A DNA stretch of 64,000 bases from Chloroflexia bacterium SDU3-3. GTDB taxonomy: Bacteria > Chloroflexota > Chloroflexia > Chloroflexales > Roseiflexaceae. A program made the position numbers and the translations under genes. Each line of letters starts with the position of its first letter. Position 1 is the first letter of the stretch. The DNA lies in NCBI GenBank assembly GCA_009268125.1, contig WBOU01000001.1, positions 186,001 to 250,000 of the forward strand. The letters run 5' to 3'. The notes under the pieces were generated by a model. It made no database searches. It was given only the letters and a program-made list of their open reading frames with translations, and had not been told where the DNA came from. This document shows, in pieces, positions 17,148-25,114 of the stretch.

Positions 17148-17648
17148 ATGACGGTTGTCGCACGTGTGACCGCTGGCCCCGAGGACATCCGCAGCGCCGA
17201 CGCGGTGCAGCTGATCGCCGAGCTAAGCGCCGAGCTGGCCGCGCTCTACGAGACCAGCGACGGCAGCGCCGGGTTCAAGCCAGCGGATGTGGAGGTGCCG
17301 CGCGCCGCCTTTGTGGTGGCCAGAATCGACGGCAGGCCGGTGGGCTGCGGCGCGCTGCGCCCGCTGGATGCCGACACCGGCGAGATCAAGCGCATGTACA
17401 CCCGCGCCGACGCCCGCCGCCAGGGCGTGGCCCAGGCCATCCTCAGCGAGCTTGAGCGGCTGGCCGCCGAGTTCGGCTACCGCAGCCTGAAGCTGCAGAC
17501 CGGCCCGCGCCAGCCCGAGGCGGCGGCGCTCTACGAGCGGGTCGGCTACCGCCGCATCCCGCGCTTCAGCGGCGACTGGGAGCTGGTGCTGGCATATCAG
17601 AAGGATCTTCCAAGCGCGCAGGAACACGCGCGAGAGAACGGGCGGTAG
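17148..17648 (+). CDS. GNAT-family N-acetyltransferase
   Basis: 166-residue cytosolic acetyl-CoA-dependent acetyltransferase. The acetyl-CoA site is seen as RADARRQGVAQAILSELERL near residues 83-103 (the R/QxxGxA loop), and the last strand is LYERVGYRRIPRF near 129. I chose the ATG at 17148: GGAGAGGAGAAGG lies directly upstream, while the in-frame ATG at 17082 has none. It is first gene of an operon with flavin monooxygenases and an M20 deacylase. In Bacillus subtilis the same set (YtmI acetyltransferase, YtnJ monooxygenase, YtnL deacylase) salvages S-alkylcysteines by N-acetylation, C-S oxidation and deacetylation. By that analogy this enzyme would acetylate the amino group of the substrate. 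Confidence 0.85.
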   Translation: MTVVARVTAGPEDIRSADAVQLIAELSAELAALYETSDGSAGFKPADVEVPRAAFVVARIDGRPVGCGALRPLDADTGEIKRMYTRADARRQGVAQAILSELERLAAEFGYRSLKLQTGPRQPEAAALYERVGYRRIPRFSGDWELVLAYQKDLPSAQEHARENGR

Positions 17649-17651
17649 TCC

Positions 17652-18758
17652 ATGCGATTTGCCCTGTTCAGCCTGGTGATGAACATCCCCAACCCGATCA
17701 CCGGCGAGACGCTGACCACCCAGCAGAAGTTCCAGACCATCCTCAAGCAGGCCGTGCTGGCCGAGGAGCTTGGCTTCGACGCCTATGGCGTAGGCGAACG
17801 CCACGGCCCGCCGTTCCTCTCATCCGCCCCGCCGGTGATCCTGGCCGCGATCGCGGGGCGTACCGCCCGCATCCGCCTGCTCACCACCGTCACCGTGCTG
17901 AGCGTGCTCGACCCGGTGCGCGTGGCCGAGGACTACGCCACGCTCGACCATCTGTCGGGCGGGCGGCTGGAGATCATCATCGGCAAGGGCAACGACCCGC
18001 GCCACTACCCGCTGTTCGGCATCGCCGAGGAGGAGCAGTGGGAGTCGCTGGCCGAGCGCTACGCGCTGCTGCGGCGGCTATGGGATGAAGAACATGTGAC
18101 CTGGGAGGGCCGCTACCGCCCGCCGTTGCACGACGTGACCGTGATGCCCCGGCCCTTCCAGAAGCGCATCCCGGTGTGGCACGGCAGCGCATCCAGCACG
18201 CTCTCCACCGATCTGGCGGCAAAATACGGCGAGCCGATCTTCTCGGCCAACGCCTTCCACCACCTCAGCAAGTACCAGGCGCTGATCGACCACTACCGCG
18301 AGCGCTGGGCGGCCTACGGGCGCGATCCCAACGATGCGGTGGTCGGCTCGGGGGCGGGCAGCCTGTACCTCGCGCGAACCGATGAGGAGGCCGTGCGCCG
18401 CTTCACGCCCTACTACAACGCCTATATGGCCACGGCCTCGGCCCAGCACAACAGGCCGCCGTTCAAAGATCTGCACGACAACATCGAGAACGGGCCGGTG
18501 CTGGTGGGCAGCCCCGACCGCGTGATCGAGAAGATCTTGCGCTACCACGAGGCGTTTGGCAACCAAGTGCTGAGCATCAGCGTGGATGGCCTGACCGAGG
18601 CCGAGCAGCGCGAGCAGCTGCACATCTTCGCCAGCGAGGTCATCCCCGTGCTGCGGCGCGAGATCCCCAGCGCGATCTGGCAGGGGCCGAGCGAGCGACA
18701 CCCACACGAGCATGGGCCGGTCTCCTATAGCCTTGACGGAATCCCAGGACTGCCATGA
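17652..18758 (+). CDS. CE1758-type luciferase-like (LLM) flavin monooxygenase
   Basis: 368-residue TIM-barrel flavin-dependent oxidoreductase. LLM landmarks: AVLAEELGFDAYGVGERHGPP near residue 36, LLTTVTVLSVLDPVRVAEDYATLDHLSGGR near 76-105, IIIGKGNDPRHYPLFG near 107, and VLVGSPDRVIEKILRYHEAFG near 284. The gap from the GNAT stop is only 3 bases and its stop overlaps the M20 start by 4 bases, so it is tightly coupled. Members of this subfamily are largely uncharacterised; a reduced-flavin partner is needed and is not in the operon. Substrate class inferred from context. Confidence 0.88.
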   Translation: MRFALFSLVMNIPNPITGETLTTQQKFQTILKQAVLAEELGFDAYGVGERHGPPFLSSAPPVILAAIAGRTARIRLLTTVTVLSVLDPVRVAEDYATLDHLSGGRLEIIIGKGNDPRHYPLFGIAEEEQWESLAERYALLRRLWDEEHVTWEGRYRPPLHDVTVMPRPFQKRIPVWHGSASSTLSTDLAAKYGEPIFSANAFHHLSKYQALIDHYRERWAAYGRDPNDAVVGSGAGSLYLARTDEEAVRRFTPYYNAYMATASAQHNRPPFKDLHDNIENGPVLVGSPDRVIEKILRYHEAFGNQVLSISVDGLTEAEQREQLHIFASEVIPVLRREIPSAIWQGPSERHPHEHGPVSYSLDGIPGLP

Positions 18759-19930
18759 GCATCGCCACAGCCAACATCCTCACCCAACTTGAAAGCTACC
18801 AAGAGCGCTACACCGCGCTGCGCCGCCGCCTGCACGCCACGCCCGAGACCGCCTACGAGGAGCACCGCACCGCCGAGCTGGTGGCGCAGGAGCTAGAATC
18901 ATATGGGCTGGCAGTCTATCGCGGCATCGGGCGCACCGGCGTGGTGGGCGTGCTCTCGAACAGGGCCAGCCAGCGCGCGGTGGGCCTGCGCGCCGACATG
19001 GACGCGCTCAACATCAGCGAGGAGAACGAGCTGCCCTACCGCTCGGAGGTGCCCGGCAAAATGCACGCCTGCGGCCACGATGGACACACCGCCATGCTGC
19101 TGCTGGCGGCCCGCCACCTAAGCGAGACGAGGGCCTTCGCGGGTACGGTGGTGTTCATCTTCCAGCCCGCCGAGGAGGGCGGCGCGGGCGCGCGGCGCAT
19201 GATCCGCGACGGCCTGTTCGAGCGCTTCCCGGTGGATGCGGTGTACGGCATGCACAACATCCCAGGGATCGAGGCCGGGCACTTCGCGGTGATGCCGGGG
19301 CCGATGATGGCCGCCGCCGACTACTTCGAGCTGCACATCCAGGCCGAGGGTGCGCACGCCGCCCTGCCGCACCGCACCGCCGACCCCATCCTGGCGGGCA
19401 GCGCGCTGGTGCTGGCCCTGCAGTCGCTGGTCAGCCGCAGCATCGACCCGCTCGACCCGGCGGTGCTGTCGGTGACACAGTTCCACGGCGGCGAGGCGTC
19501 CAACGCCATCCCCGCCAGCGCGGTGCTGAAGGGCACGGCCCGCAGCTACAGCCCCGAGGCCCGCGCCGCCCTGATCGAGGGCATCCGGCGCGTGGCCGCA
19601 GGCACGGCGGCCAGCTACGGCCTGGCCATCGATGTGCGCCACCAGCCGGGCTACCCGCCCACCATCAACAGCCACGCCGAGACCATCTTCGCCTACCACA
19701 CGCTGGAGGAACTGGTGGGACAGGAGCGCGTGCGCGCCGACCTGAGGCCGCTGATGACCGCCGAGGACTTCGCCTACATGCTCCAGGCCCGGCCTGGGGC
19801 CTACATCTGGATCGGCAACGGCCCCAGCCAGGGCCTGCACACGCCGCGCTACGACTTCAACGACGACATCCTCACCACCGGCGCGGCGGCCTGGGTGCGG
19901 CTGGCCGAGGAGTCGCTGCCGCAGCGATAA
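18755..19930 (+). CDS. M20-family amidohydrolase (N-acyl amino acid deacylase)
   Basis: 391-residue two-zinc hydrolase that removes acyl groups from N-acylated amino acids. Metal and catalytic motifs: MHACGHDGHTAMLLL near residues 100-114, FQPAEEGGAGARRMI near 135-149 (catalytic and metal Glu), VYGMHNIPG near 163, and LMTAEDFAYML near 338. The lid/dimer domain lies at about 185-300. This is the hippurate hydrolase/YtnL/YxeP group. ATGA overlap with the preceding LLM gene. In the proposed pathway it would remove the acetyl group added by the GNAT enzyme, releasing a free amino acid such as cysteine. Confidence 0.92.
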   Translation: MSIATANILTQLESYQERYTALRRRLHATPETAYEEHRTAELVAQELESYGLAVYRGIGRTGVVGVLSNRASQRAVGLRADMDALNISEENELPYRSEVPGKMHACGHDGHTAMLLLAARHLSETRAFAGTVVFIFQPAEEGGAGARRMIRDGLFERFPVDAVYGMHNIPGIEAGHFAVMPGPMMAAADYFELHIQAEGAHAALPHRTADPILAGSALVLALQSLVSRSIDPLDPAVLSVTQFHGGEASNAIPASAVLKGTARSYSPEARAALIEGIRRVAAGTAASYGLAIDVRHQPGYPPTINSHAETIFAYHTLEELVGQERVRADLRPLMTAEDFAYMLQARPGAYIWIGNGPSQGLHTPRYDFNDDILTTGAAAWVRLAEESLPQR

Positions 19931-19942
19931 GGAGTTCTGCCC

Positions 19943-21064
19943 ATGAGCCCACGCAGCAATCAGCTCATCCTGAGCGCGTCTATCGCAGGTTTTGGCCACC
20001 ACCCCGGCGCGCCGCGCGGCAATCCGCAGCGCCTCACCGACATCGCCCACTACCGGCGGCTGGTGCAGGCAGCCGAGCGCGGCCTGCTCGACTTCGTGCT
20101 GCTGCACGACGAGCGGTCGGTGCCTATCGACCGCTCCGCAGGGCATCTGGATGCGATTACGGTGCTCGCGCGGCTGGCCCCCGAGACACGCCACGTGGGG
20201 CTGGCCGCCAGCAAACCCACCACCTACACCGAGCCATTCCACGTCTCGCGCGAGCTAGCCACGCTCGATTTTGTCAGCGGCGGGCGGGCCGCGTGGAACG
20301 CCACCACCAGCGCCCGCGACGACGAGGCCCAGAACTTTGGCGAGGCACACGCCCGCCCCGCCGAGCAGCGCCGCGAGCAGGCCGAGGAGTTTATCGCGGT
20401 GAGCCGCAAGCTGTGGGACAGCTGGGAGGACGACGCGGTGATCGCCGACCGCGAGCGCGGCATCTACCTCGACCCCAGCAAGCTGCACCACATCGACCAC
20501 GCGGGCAAGCACTACCAGGTGCGCGGTCCGCAGATCACCTACCGCCCGCCGCAGGGCCACGTGGTGGTGGTGCAGACCGACCAGGGCGACGCGGGCGAGC
20601 CGCTCGACGCAACCGTGGCCGATGTGCTCATCCTGCACGACGAGCGGCTGGAGGACGCCCAGCGGGCCTACGCCCACCACCACGGCGAGGCCGCCGCCGC
20701 CCAGCACGAGGTGCGGGTGCTCCAAAGCATCCTGCCCGTCCTGGGCGAGAGCGAGGCCGAGGCCCAGGCCCGCGCCGCCGCGCTCGACGCCGCCAGCCCG
20801 CGCGGCGCGGCGCAGCCCCGCGCCCTGCGGCTGGTCGGCACGCCCGCCCAGGTGGCCGAGCGCCTGGCCGAGTGGTTCGCGGCGGGCGCAGCCGATGGCT
20901 TCCACCTGCTGCCCGACGTGCTTCCCGATGGGCTGGATGAGCTGGTGCGCACGCTGGTGCCCGAGCTGCAGCGGCGCGGCCTGTTCCGCAGCGCCTACCA
21001 GGGGCGCACGCTGCGCGAGCACCTGGGCCTCGCCCGCCCGATCAGCCAGTACGCCGCCGTCTAG
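19943..21064 (+). CDS. NtaA/SnaA/DmoA-type flavin monooxygenase, short form
   Basis: 373-residue LLM monooxygenase. Landmarks are AERGLLDFVLLHDE near residue 43, ELATLDFVSGGRAAWNATTS near 103-122 and FIAVSRKLWDSWEDDAV near 150, all typical of the nitrilotriacetate/dimethyl-sulfide monooxygenase branch. It is about 70 residues shorter than the next gene and the usual 430-450, chiefly in the central-to-C-terminal part. AAGGAG is upstream. It could oxidise a different sulfur compound or form a heterodimer with its neighbour; which one is not shown by the sequence. Confidence 0.87.
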   Translation: MSPRSNQLILSASIAGFGHHPGAPRGNPQRLTDIAHYRRLVQAAERGLLDFVLLHDERSVPIDRSAGHLDAITVLARLAPETRHVGLAASKPTTYTEPFHVSRELATLDFVSGGRAAWNATTSARDDEAQNFGEAHARPAEQRREQAEEFIAVSRKLWDSWEDDAVIADRERGIYLDPSKLHHIDHAGKHYQVRGPQITYRPPQGHVVVVQTDQGDAGEPLDATVADVLILHDERLEDAQRAYAHHHGEAAAAQHEVRVLQSILPVLGESEAEAQARAAALDAASPRGAAQPRALRLVGTPAQVAERLAEWFAAGAADGFHLLPDVLPDGLDELVRTLVPELQRRGLFRSAYQGRTLREHLGLARPISQYAAV

Positions 21065-21088
21065 ACCCGTAGCGATCAGGAGGTTTCT

Positions 21089-22432
21089 ATGAGCGCGAAA
21101 AAGCAGATCCACGTCGGCGTATTTCTCCAAGGTGTCGGCCACAGCATCGCCTGGCGGCACCCCGACCACGCCTCGTTCACCGAGTTCGAGACCTACGTGC
21201 GCTTCGCCCAGACCGCCGAGCGCGGCCTGCTGGACCTGATCTTCTTCGGCGAGGGCCTGGTGGTGCGCGAGCACCGTGGGCAGTTCTTCGGCCCGATTGT
21301 CAACGGGCGGCCCGATAGCCTGGCCCTGCTGCCCGCGCTGGCCGCCGTCACCCAGCACATTGGCCTCACCGCCACGATCTCCTCCACCTACAATCAGCCC
21401 TACGAGCTGGCCCGCCAGCTGGCCTCCATCGACCATGTGAGCGGGGGGCGCGCGGCATGGAACGTGGTCACCACCTTCAGCAACTCGGTGGCCAAAGACT
21501 CCGGCGGCGATCAGGTGGCCTACAACTTCAGCCGCACCAAGCACCTGGAGCACGCGACCCGCTACGACCGCGCCCGCGAGTTCGTGGCGCTGATCAAGCA
21601 GCTCTGGGACAGCTGGGAGGATGACGCCATCGGCCAGGGGCAGGTCGACCCGTCCAAGATCCACGAGCTGGATCACCACGGCGCGTGGCTGTCGGTGCGC
21701 GGCCCGCTCGATGTGCCGCGCTCGCCGCAGGGCCACCCCGTGATCGTGCAGGCCGGGCAGTCCGAGGATGGGCGCGACCTCGCGGCCCGCATCGCCGATG
21801 TCATCTTCAGCCCGCACCGCTCGATTGATGATGCCAAGAGCTTCTACGCCGACCTGCGGGCGCGGCTGGTGCAGCATGGGCGCTCGCCCGACGAGATCCG
21901 CGTGCTGCCGGGGCTGGCCGTCATCACCGCGCCCACCGAGGCCGAGGCCCGCGAGAAGGCCGAGCACTACCGCGAGCTGCTGCTCAGCGACGACATCGTG
22001 CGCTACCTGCTGGGCGAGCAGAGCGGCCTCGACTTCTCGCAGGTCGATCTGGATGCGCCCTTCCCCGCGCTCGACCCGAGCCACCCCGACGCCAATGGCC
22101 CGCTGATCGAGAAGTGGCTGGCCCAGGCCAAGGAGCAGAGCCTAACCGCCCGCCAGGTGGCCGACCTGATCACGCCGCGCGCGCCGGTGGTGGGCACGCC
22201 CGCCCAGGTGGCCGACCACTTCGAGCGGTGGGTCGACGAGGGCGCGAGCGATGGCTTCCTGCTCTCGCCCACGCTCTTCCCGGGCGACCTAGATGACTTC
22301 GTCAGCCTAGTGGTGCCCGAGCTGCAGGCGCGCGGGCGCTACCGCACCGCCTACACCGGCAGCACGCTGCGCGAGCACCTGGGCGTCGCGCGGCCCGCCA
22401 CGCCGTGGCTCGCCAGCGCCCTGGCCAAATAA
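21089..22432 (+). CDS. NtaA/SnaA/DmoA-family FMN-dependent monooxygenase
   Basis: 447-residue full-length member of the family, like Bacillus YtnJ. Features: VGVFLQGVGHSIAWRHPD near the N-terminus, FAQTAERGLLDLIFFGEGL near 40, LASIDHVSGGRAAWNVVTTF near 112, LIKQLWDSWEDDAI near 170, then a GTPAQVADHFERWVDEG helix near 370 and the ending TLREHLGVARP. The perfect ribosome site AGGAGG lies 7 bases upstream. The family attacks C-S or C-N bonds with reduced FMN. In the operon it is the best candidate for the C-S cleaving step. It needs an external NADH:FMN reductase; one is encoded at 61750 but is not linked. Confidence 0.92.
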   Translation: MSAKKQIHVGVFLQGVGHSIAWRHPDHASFTEFETYVRFAQTAERGLLDLIFFGEGLVVREHRGQFFGPIVNGRPDSLALLPALAAVTQHIGLTATISSTYNQPYELARQLASIDHVSGGRAAWNVVTTFSNSVAKDSGGDQVAYNFSRTKHLEHATRYDRAREFVALIKQLWDSWEDDAIGQGQVDPSKIHELDHHGAWLSVRGPLDVPRSPQGHPVIVQAGQSEDGRDLAARIADVIFSPHRSIDDAKSFYADLRARLVQHGRSPDEIRVLPGLAVITAPTEAEAREKAEHYRELLLSDDIVRYLLGEQSGLDFSQVDLDAPFPALDPSHPDANGPLIEKWLAQAKEQSLTARQVADLITPRAPVVGTPAQVADHFERWVDEGASDGFLLSPTLFPGDLDDFVSLVVPELQARGRYRTAYTGSTLREHLGVARPATPWLASALAK

Positions 22433-22443
22433 GGAGCGCCGCA

Positions 22444-23466
22444 ATGTCATTCCCTATCTCTGTCCTCGACCTCATCCCCACGCCCAACGATGGAGGTGGC
22501 GCGCAGGCCATCCAGAACACGCTGGAGCTGGTGCGGCACGCCGAGCAGCTGGGCTACCACCGCTACTGGCTGGCCGAGCACCACAGCTTCCCCGGACTGG
22601 CCGCCGTGGCCCCCGAGGTGCTGATCGGCGTGATCGCCCGCGAGACCCAGCGCATCCGGGTGGGGTCGGGCGGCATCCTACTGCCCAACTACGCGCCGCT
22701 CAAGGTCGCCGAGACCTTCCGCACGCTTGAGGCGCTCGCGCCGGGGCGGATCGACCTGGGCATCGGGCGCGCGCCCAACCAAGACCCGCGCACCGCCCTG
22801 GCCCTGCGCGGCAGCGAGGCCGCGCTGGCTGCCGCCGACGACATCGCCCGCCTGGTGGCCGAGCTGGAGGGATTCGCCGAGATCGCGCCCTCGATCTTCC
22901 CCGAGGGTAGCCCGCTGCGCGAGGTGGTGGCCTCGCCCGAGGGCGTGCCCTTCCCGCCGGTGTGGCTGCTCGGCTCGGGCCAGCGCAGCGCCCAGCTGGC
23001 CGCCGAGCGCGGGCGCGGCTTCGCCGCCGCCCACCACTTCAGCCCGCTGGAATCGGCCAAGGCCATCCGCGCCTATCGGTCGGCCTTCCAGCCATCGGCG
23101 CTGTTCCCGCAGCCGCAGAGCATCGTCAGCGTCTCGGTGATCTGCGCCGAGACCCAGGAGCTGGCCAGCGACCTGAAGCGCGTGACCGACCTGGCCTCGG
23201 TGCGCCGCCTGCGCGGCGAGCGCGGCGCGCCGCCCACCCTCGCCGAGGCCCGCGCCTACAGCTTCACCGCCGACGATGAGGAGAAGCTGCGGCCCTTTAG
23301 CACCATCTACGGCACGCCCGACAGTGTCCACGGGCGGCTGAACGAGCTAGTGGGCGAGATCGACGCCGACGAGCTGATGATCGTCACCACCATCCCCGAC
23401 CACGCCCTACGGATCCGCTCCTACGAGCTGCTCTCCGAGGTGTTCGAGCTGAATACTCCCGCCTAA
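22444..23466 (+). CDS. MsnO8-type LLM class oxidoreductase
   Basis: 340-residue luciferase-like TIM-barrel protein (MsnO8/YtmO type). SFPISVLDLIPTP opens the first strand; GYHRYWLAEHHSFPGLA near residue 35, RVGSGGILLPNYAPLKVAE near 71-89 and RIDLGIGRAPN near 101 are family-wide. AAGGAG is 6 bases upstream of the chosen ATG. Last gene of the operon; a strong bidirectional terminator follows. Bacillus ytmO, of the same subfamily, is also in the ytm sulfur operon, which strengthens the comparison. Confidence 0.9.
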   Translation: MSFPISVLDLIPTPNDGGGAQAIQNTLELVRHAEQLGYHRYWLAEHHSFPGLAAVAPEVLIGVIARETQRIRVGSGGILLPNYAPLKVAETFRTLEALAPGRIDLGIGRAPNQDPRTALALRGSEAALAAADDIARLVAELEGFAEIAPSIFPEGSPLREVVASPEGVPFPPVWLLGSGQRSAQLAAERGRGFAAAHHFSPLESAKAIRAYRSAFQPSALFPQPQSIVSVSVICAETQELASDLKRVTDLASVRRLRGERGAPPTLAEARAYSFTADDEEKLRPFSTIYGTPDSVHGRLNELVGEIDADELMIVTTIPDHALRIRSYELLSEVFELNTPA

Positions 23467-23472
23467 CAAAAT

Positions 23473-23516
23473 AAAAATGGACGGGAGAGCCATTCTCGGC
23501 CTTCCCGTCCATTTTT
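23473..23516. terminator. bidirectional terminator between convergent operons
   Basis: Arms 23473-23486 (AAAAATGGACGGGA) and 23503-23516 pair perfectly; the A-rich and T-rich flanks make it active on both strands. Confidence 0.82.
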
Positions 23517-23530
23517 TGTGCTCGCCAAAC

Positions 23531-24478
23531 CTAGTCGATAGGCTTCAGATTCGCCTCGATCTCCGCGCGCCGTGGCTCCAAGAAGGGTGCGAGCACCAGC
23601 TTCTCGCCCAGCGTGGCCTCGTCCTCATCCACCGCGAAGCCCGGCCCATCCGAGGCGATCTCGAACAGGATGGCGTTCGGCTCGCGGAAGTACAGGCTGC
23701 GGAACCAGTAGCGGTCGATCTTGCCGCTGTTGCGGATGCCCAGCTTGTCCAGCCGCTCGGCCCAGGCGTCGTAGTCGGCGTCGGCGGTGCGGAAGGCCAC
23801 GTGGTGCACCGCGCCCGCGCCCGGCTGCGCTGGCGGCAGGCCGGGCTGCTCGGCAACGTGCAGCTCGGCGGCGGCCCCGCCCTCGCCCATCTCGTAGACG
23901 TACACGAAGTCCTGCGGGCGCTCGGGGTGGGCGTAGCTGCGCACCTGGCGCATCCCAAGGCCCTTGTCCAGCACCAGGTCGGTCGACTTCAGGCGCGGCA
24001 CGCTCATCAGGATGGGGCCGAGGCCGCGGATCTGGTACTCGGCGGGCACCGGGCTGCGCTCCCACGGGAAGGCCGGGCCAGCGCCGCCGTCATCCACCAG
24101 CGCCAGCCGCTGGCCCTCGCCATCCTCCAGGTCCAGGGTCAGCCGCCCGTCGCGCTCGGCGATCTCGCCGGTGGCCACGCCCTGCTCGCGCAGGCGCTCG
24201 GCCCACCATGTGAGCGCGGGCAGGCCGTTCACCCGCAGGAAGGTGCGCGTGATCGCGTGCGTGCCGCGGCGCTCGCGGCGGGCTGGCCAGTCGAAGAAGG
24301 TCAGGTCGCTGCCGGGCGTGCCCTTGGCGTCGGCGTAGAACAGGTGGTAGGCGCTCACATCATCCTGGTTGACGCTGCGCTTCACCAGGCGCATGCCCAG
24401 GGTCTGGGTGTAGAAGGCCTTGTTGTCGCGGATCTTGGCCGAGATCGCGGTCAGGTGGTGGATTCCGAGCAGGTCCAT
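23531..24478 (-). CDS. VOC-family ring-cleaving dioxygenase (MhqO/MhqA type)
   Basis: 315-residue protein with two vicinal-oxygen-chelate modules, as in type I extradiol and hydroquinone-specific dioxygenases. [21 protein letters not shown] (His metal ligand near residue 5) opens module 1. Module 2 contains [20 protein letters not shown] near 210, followed by [23 protein letters not shown] (Glu ligand) near 250. GGAGG precedes the chosen start at 24478. It lies downstream of a MarR gene with the same palindrome in front of both, as MhqR controls dioxygenases in Bacillus during quinone stress. It probably opens aromatic rings of quinone-type compounds. Confidence 0.85.
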   Translation of the reverse strand: MDLLGIHHLTAISAKIRDNKAFYTQTLGMRLVKRSVNQDDVSAYHLFYADAKGTPGSDLTFFDWPARRERRGTHAITRTFLRVNGLPALTWWAERLREQGVATGEIAERDGRLTLDLEDGEGQRLALVDDGGAGPAFPWERSPVPAEYQIRGLGPILMSVPRLKSTDLVLDKGLGMRQVRSYAHPERPQDFVYVYEMGEGGAAAELHVAEQPGLPPAQPGAGAVHHVAFRTADADYDAWAERLDKLGIRNSGKIDRYWFRSLYFREPNAILFEIASDGPGFAVDEDEATLGEKLVLAPFLEPRRAEIEANLKPID

Positions 24479-24488
24479 GATATCCTCC

Positions 24489-24506
24489 AAGTTTAGAACT
24501 AAACTT
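24489..24506. promoter_or_regulatory. MarR operator, copy 1, before the dioxygenase
   Basis: Perfect inverted repeat AAGTTTAG-AA-CTAAACTT (8-2-8), ending 10 bases before the dioxygenase start codon, beside its ribosome site. Confidence 0.7.
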
Positions 24507-24520
24507 TCAGTGTAAAAAAA

Positions 24521-24964
24521 CTAGCGTGCCAGGCCGTGGTCAAGCTTACGCAGCAGCCGCAGCAGATCGCGCTGCTCGGCGTCGGAGAGCGGCGCGAGCA
24601 GGCTGGCAATCAGCGCCTCCTGCTGGGGCACCACCTGGGCGTACAGCTCGTGGCCGCGCGGGGAGAGATAGATACAGTTGGTGCGCCCCTCGGCCCGCCG
24701 CGTGATCAGCCCCTCCTGCTCCAGCCGGTGCAGCAGCTGCGAGATATTGCCCTTGGTGACCAGCAGGGCGTCGGCCAGCTCCTGCTGGCTACAGCCGCTG
24801 GCCGCGCCCACCTGGGCCAGCACATCGAAGTGCGCGGTGCTCAGGCCGTTGGCGCGAAAGAACTGCGCCGAGCGGGCGTCGATCTTCTGGAACACCCGCG
24901 CCAGCCGGAGCCATGCGAGCACGGCGTGCTGGCGGATGCCGCTGGTTGTTGCTGTTTCGTTCAT
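24521..24964 (-). CDS. MarR-family regulator (MhqR-like)
   Basis: 147-residue winged-helix repressor. The DNA-binding core is at about residues 40-100 (LSTAHFDVLAQVGAASGCSQ, then ELADALLVTKGNISQLLHRL, wing with GLITRRAEGRTNCIYLSPRG). I prefer the ATG at 24964 to the one at 24970: the -10 box TAAACT at 24976-24971 would put the transcript start at about 24964, making a leaderless mRNA, and no ribosome site is present. AGTTTAG-CA-CTAAACT covers the promoter, and the same palindrome precedes the dioxygenase gene 42 bases downstream. It likely senses a quinone or phenolic. Confidence 0.88.
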   Translation of the reverse strand: MNETATTSGIRQHAVLAWLRLARVFQKIDARSAQFFRANGLSTAHFDVLAQVGAASGCSQQELADALLVTKGNISQLLHRLEQEGLITRRAEGRTNCIYLSPRGHELYAQVVPQQEALIASLLAPLSDAEQRDLLRLLRKLDHGLAR

Positions 24965-24970
24965 AGCCAT

Positions 24971-24998
24971 AGTTTAGCACTAAACTTACCGTTGTCAA
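24971..24998 (-). promoter_or_regulatory. MarR promoter overlapped by MarR operator, copy 2
   Basis: TTGACA (24998-24993), 16 bp, TAAACT (24976-24971). The perfect palindrome AGTTTAG-CA-CTAAACT (24971-24986) covers the -10 box. Confidence 0.65.
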
Positions 24999-25114
24999 GA
25001 GGGTGCGAACCTTCGGTTTTCGTCAGATTCATGACAGGAAGACATTCTTTCTCTCAGCCCATAAATCCATAGTATAGAAAGCTCTAACATATGTCTTGAT
25101 CAAGGAGTTTCACA

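Noticed and set aside
20255-22084. 609-codon minus-strand frame opposite the monooxygenase genes
   Set aside because: Antisense shadow of two genes with ribosome sites and clear LLM motifs; no domain in the antisense product.
25095-25104. CTTGATCAAG palindrome before the propeller gene, like the half-site of the organosulfur-like regulon
   Set aside because: Only ten bases, overlaps the ribosome site, and lacks the GACAAWG part of the shared element; probably chance.
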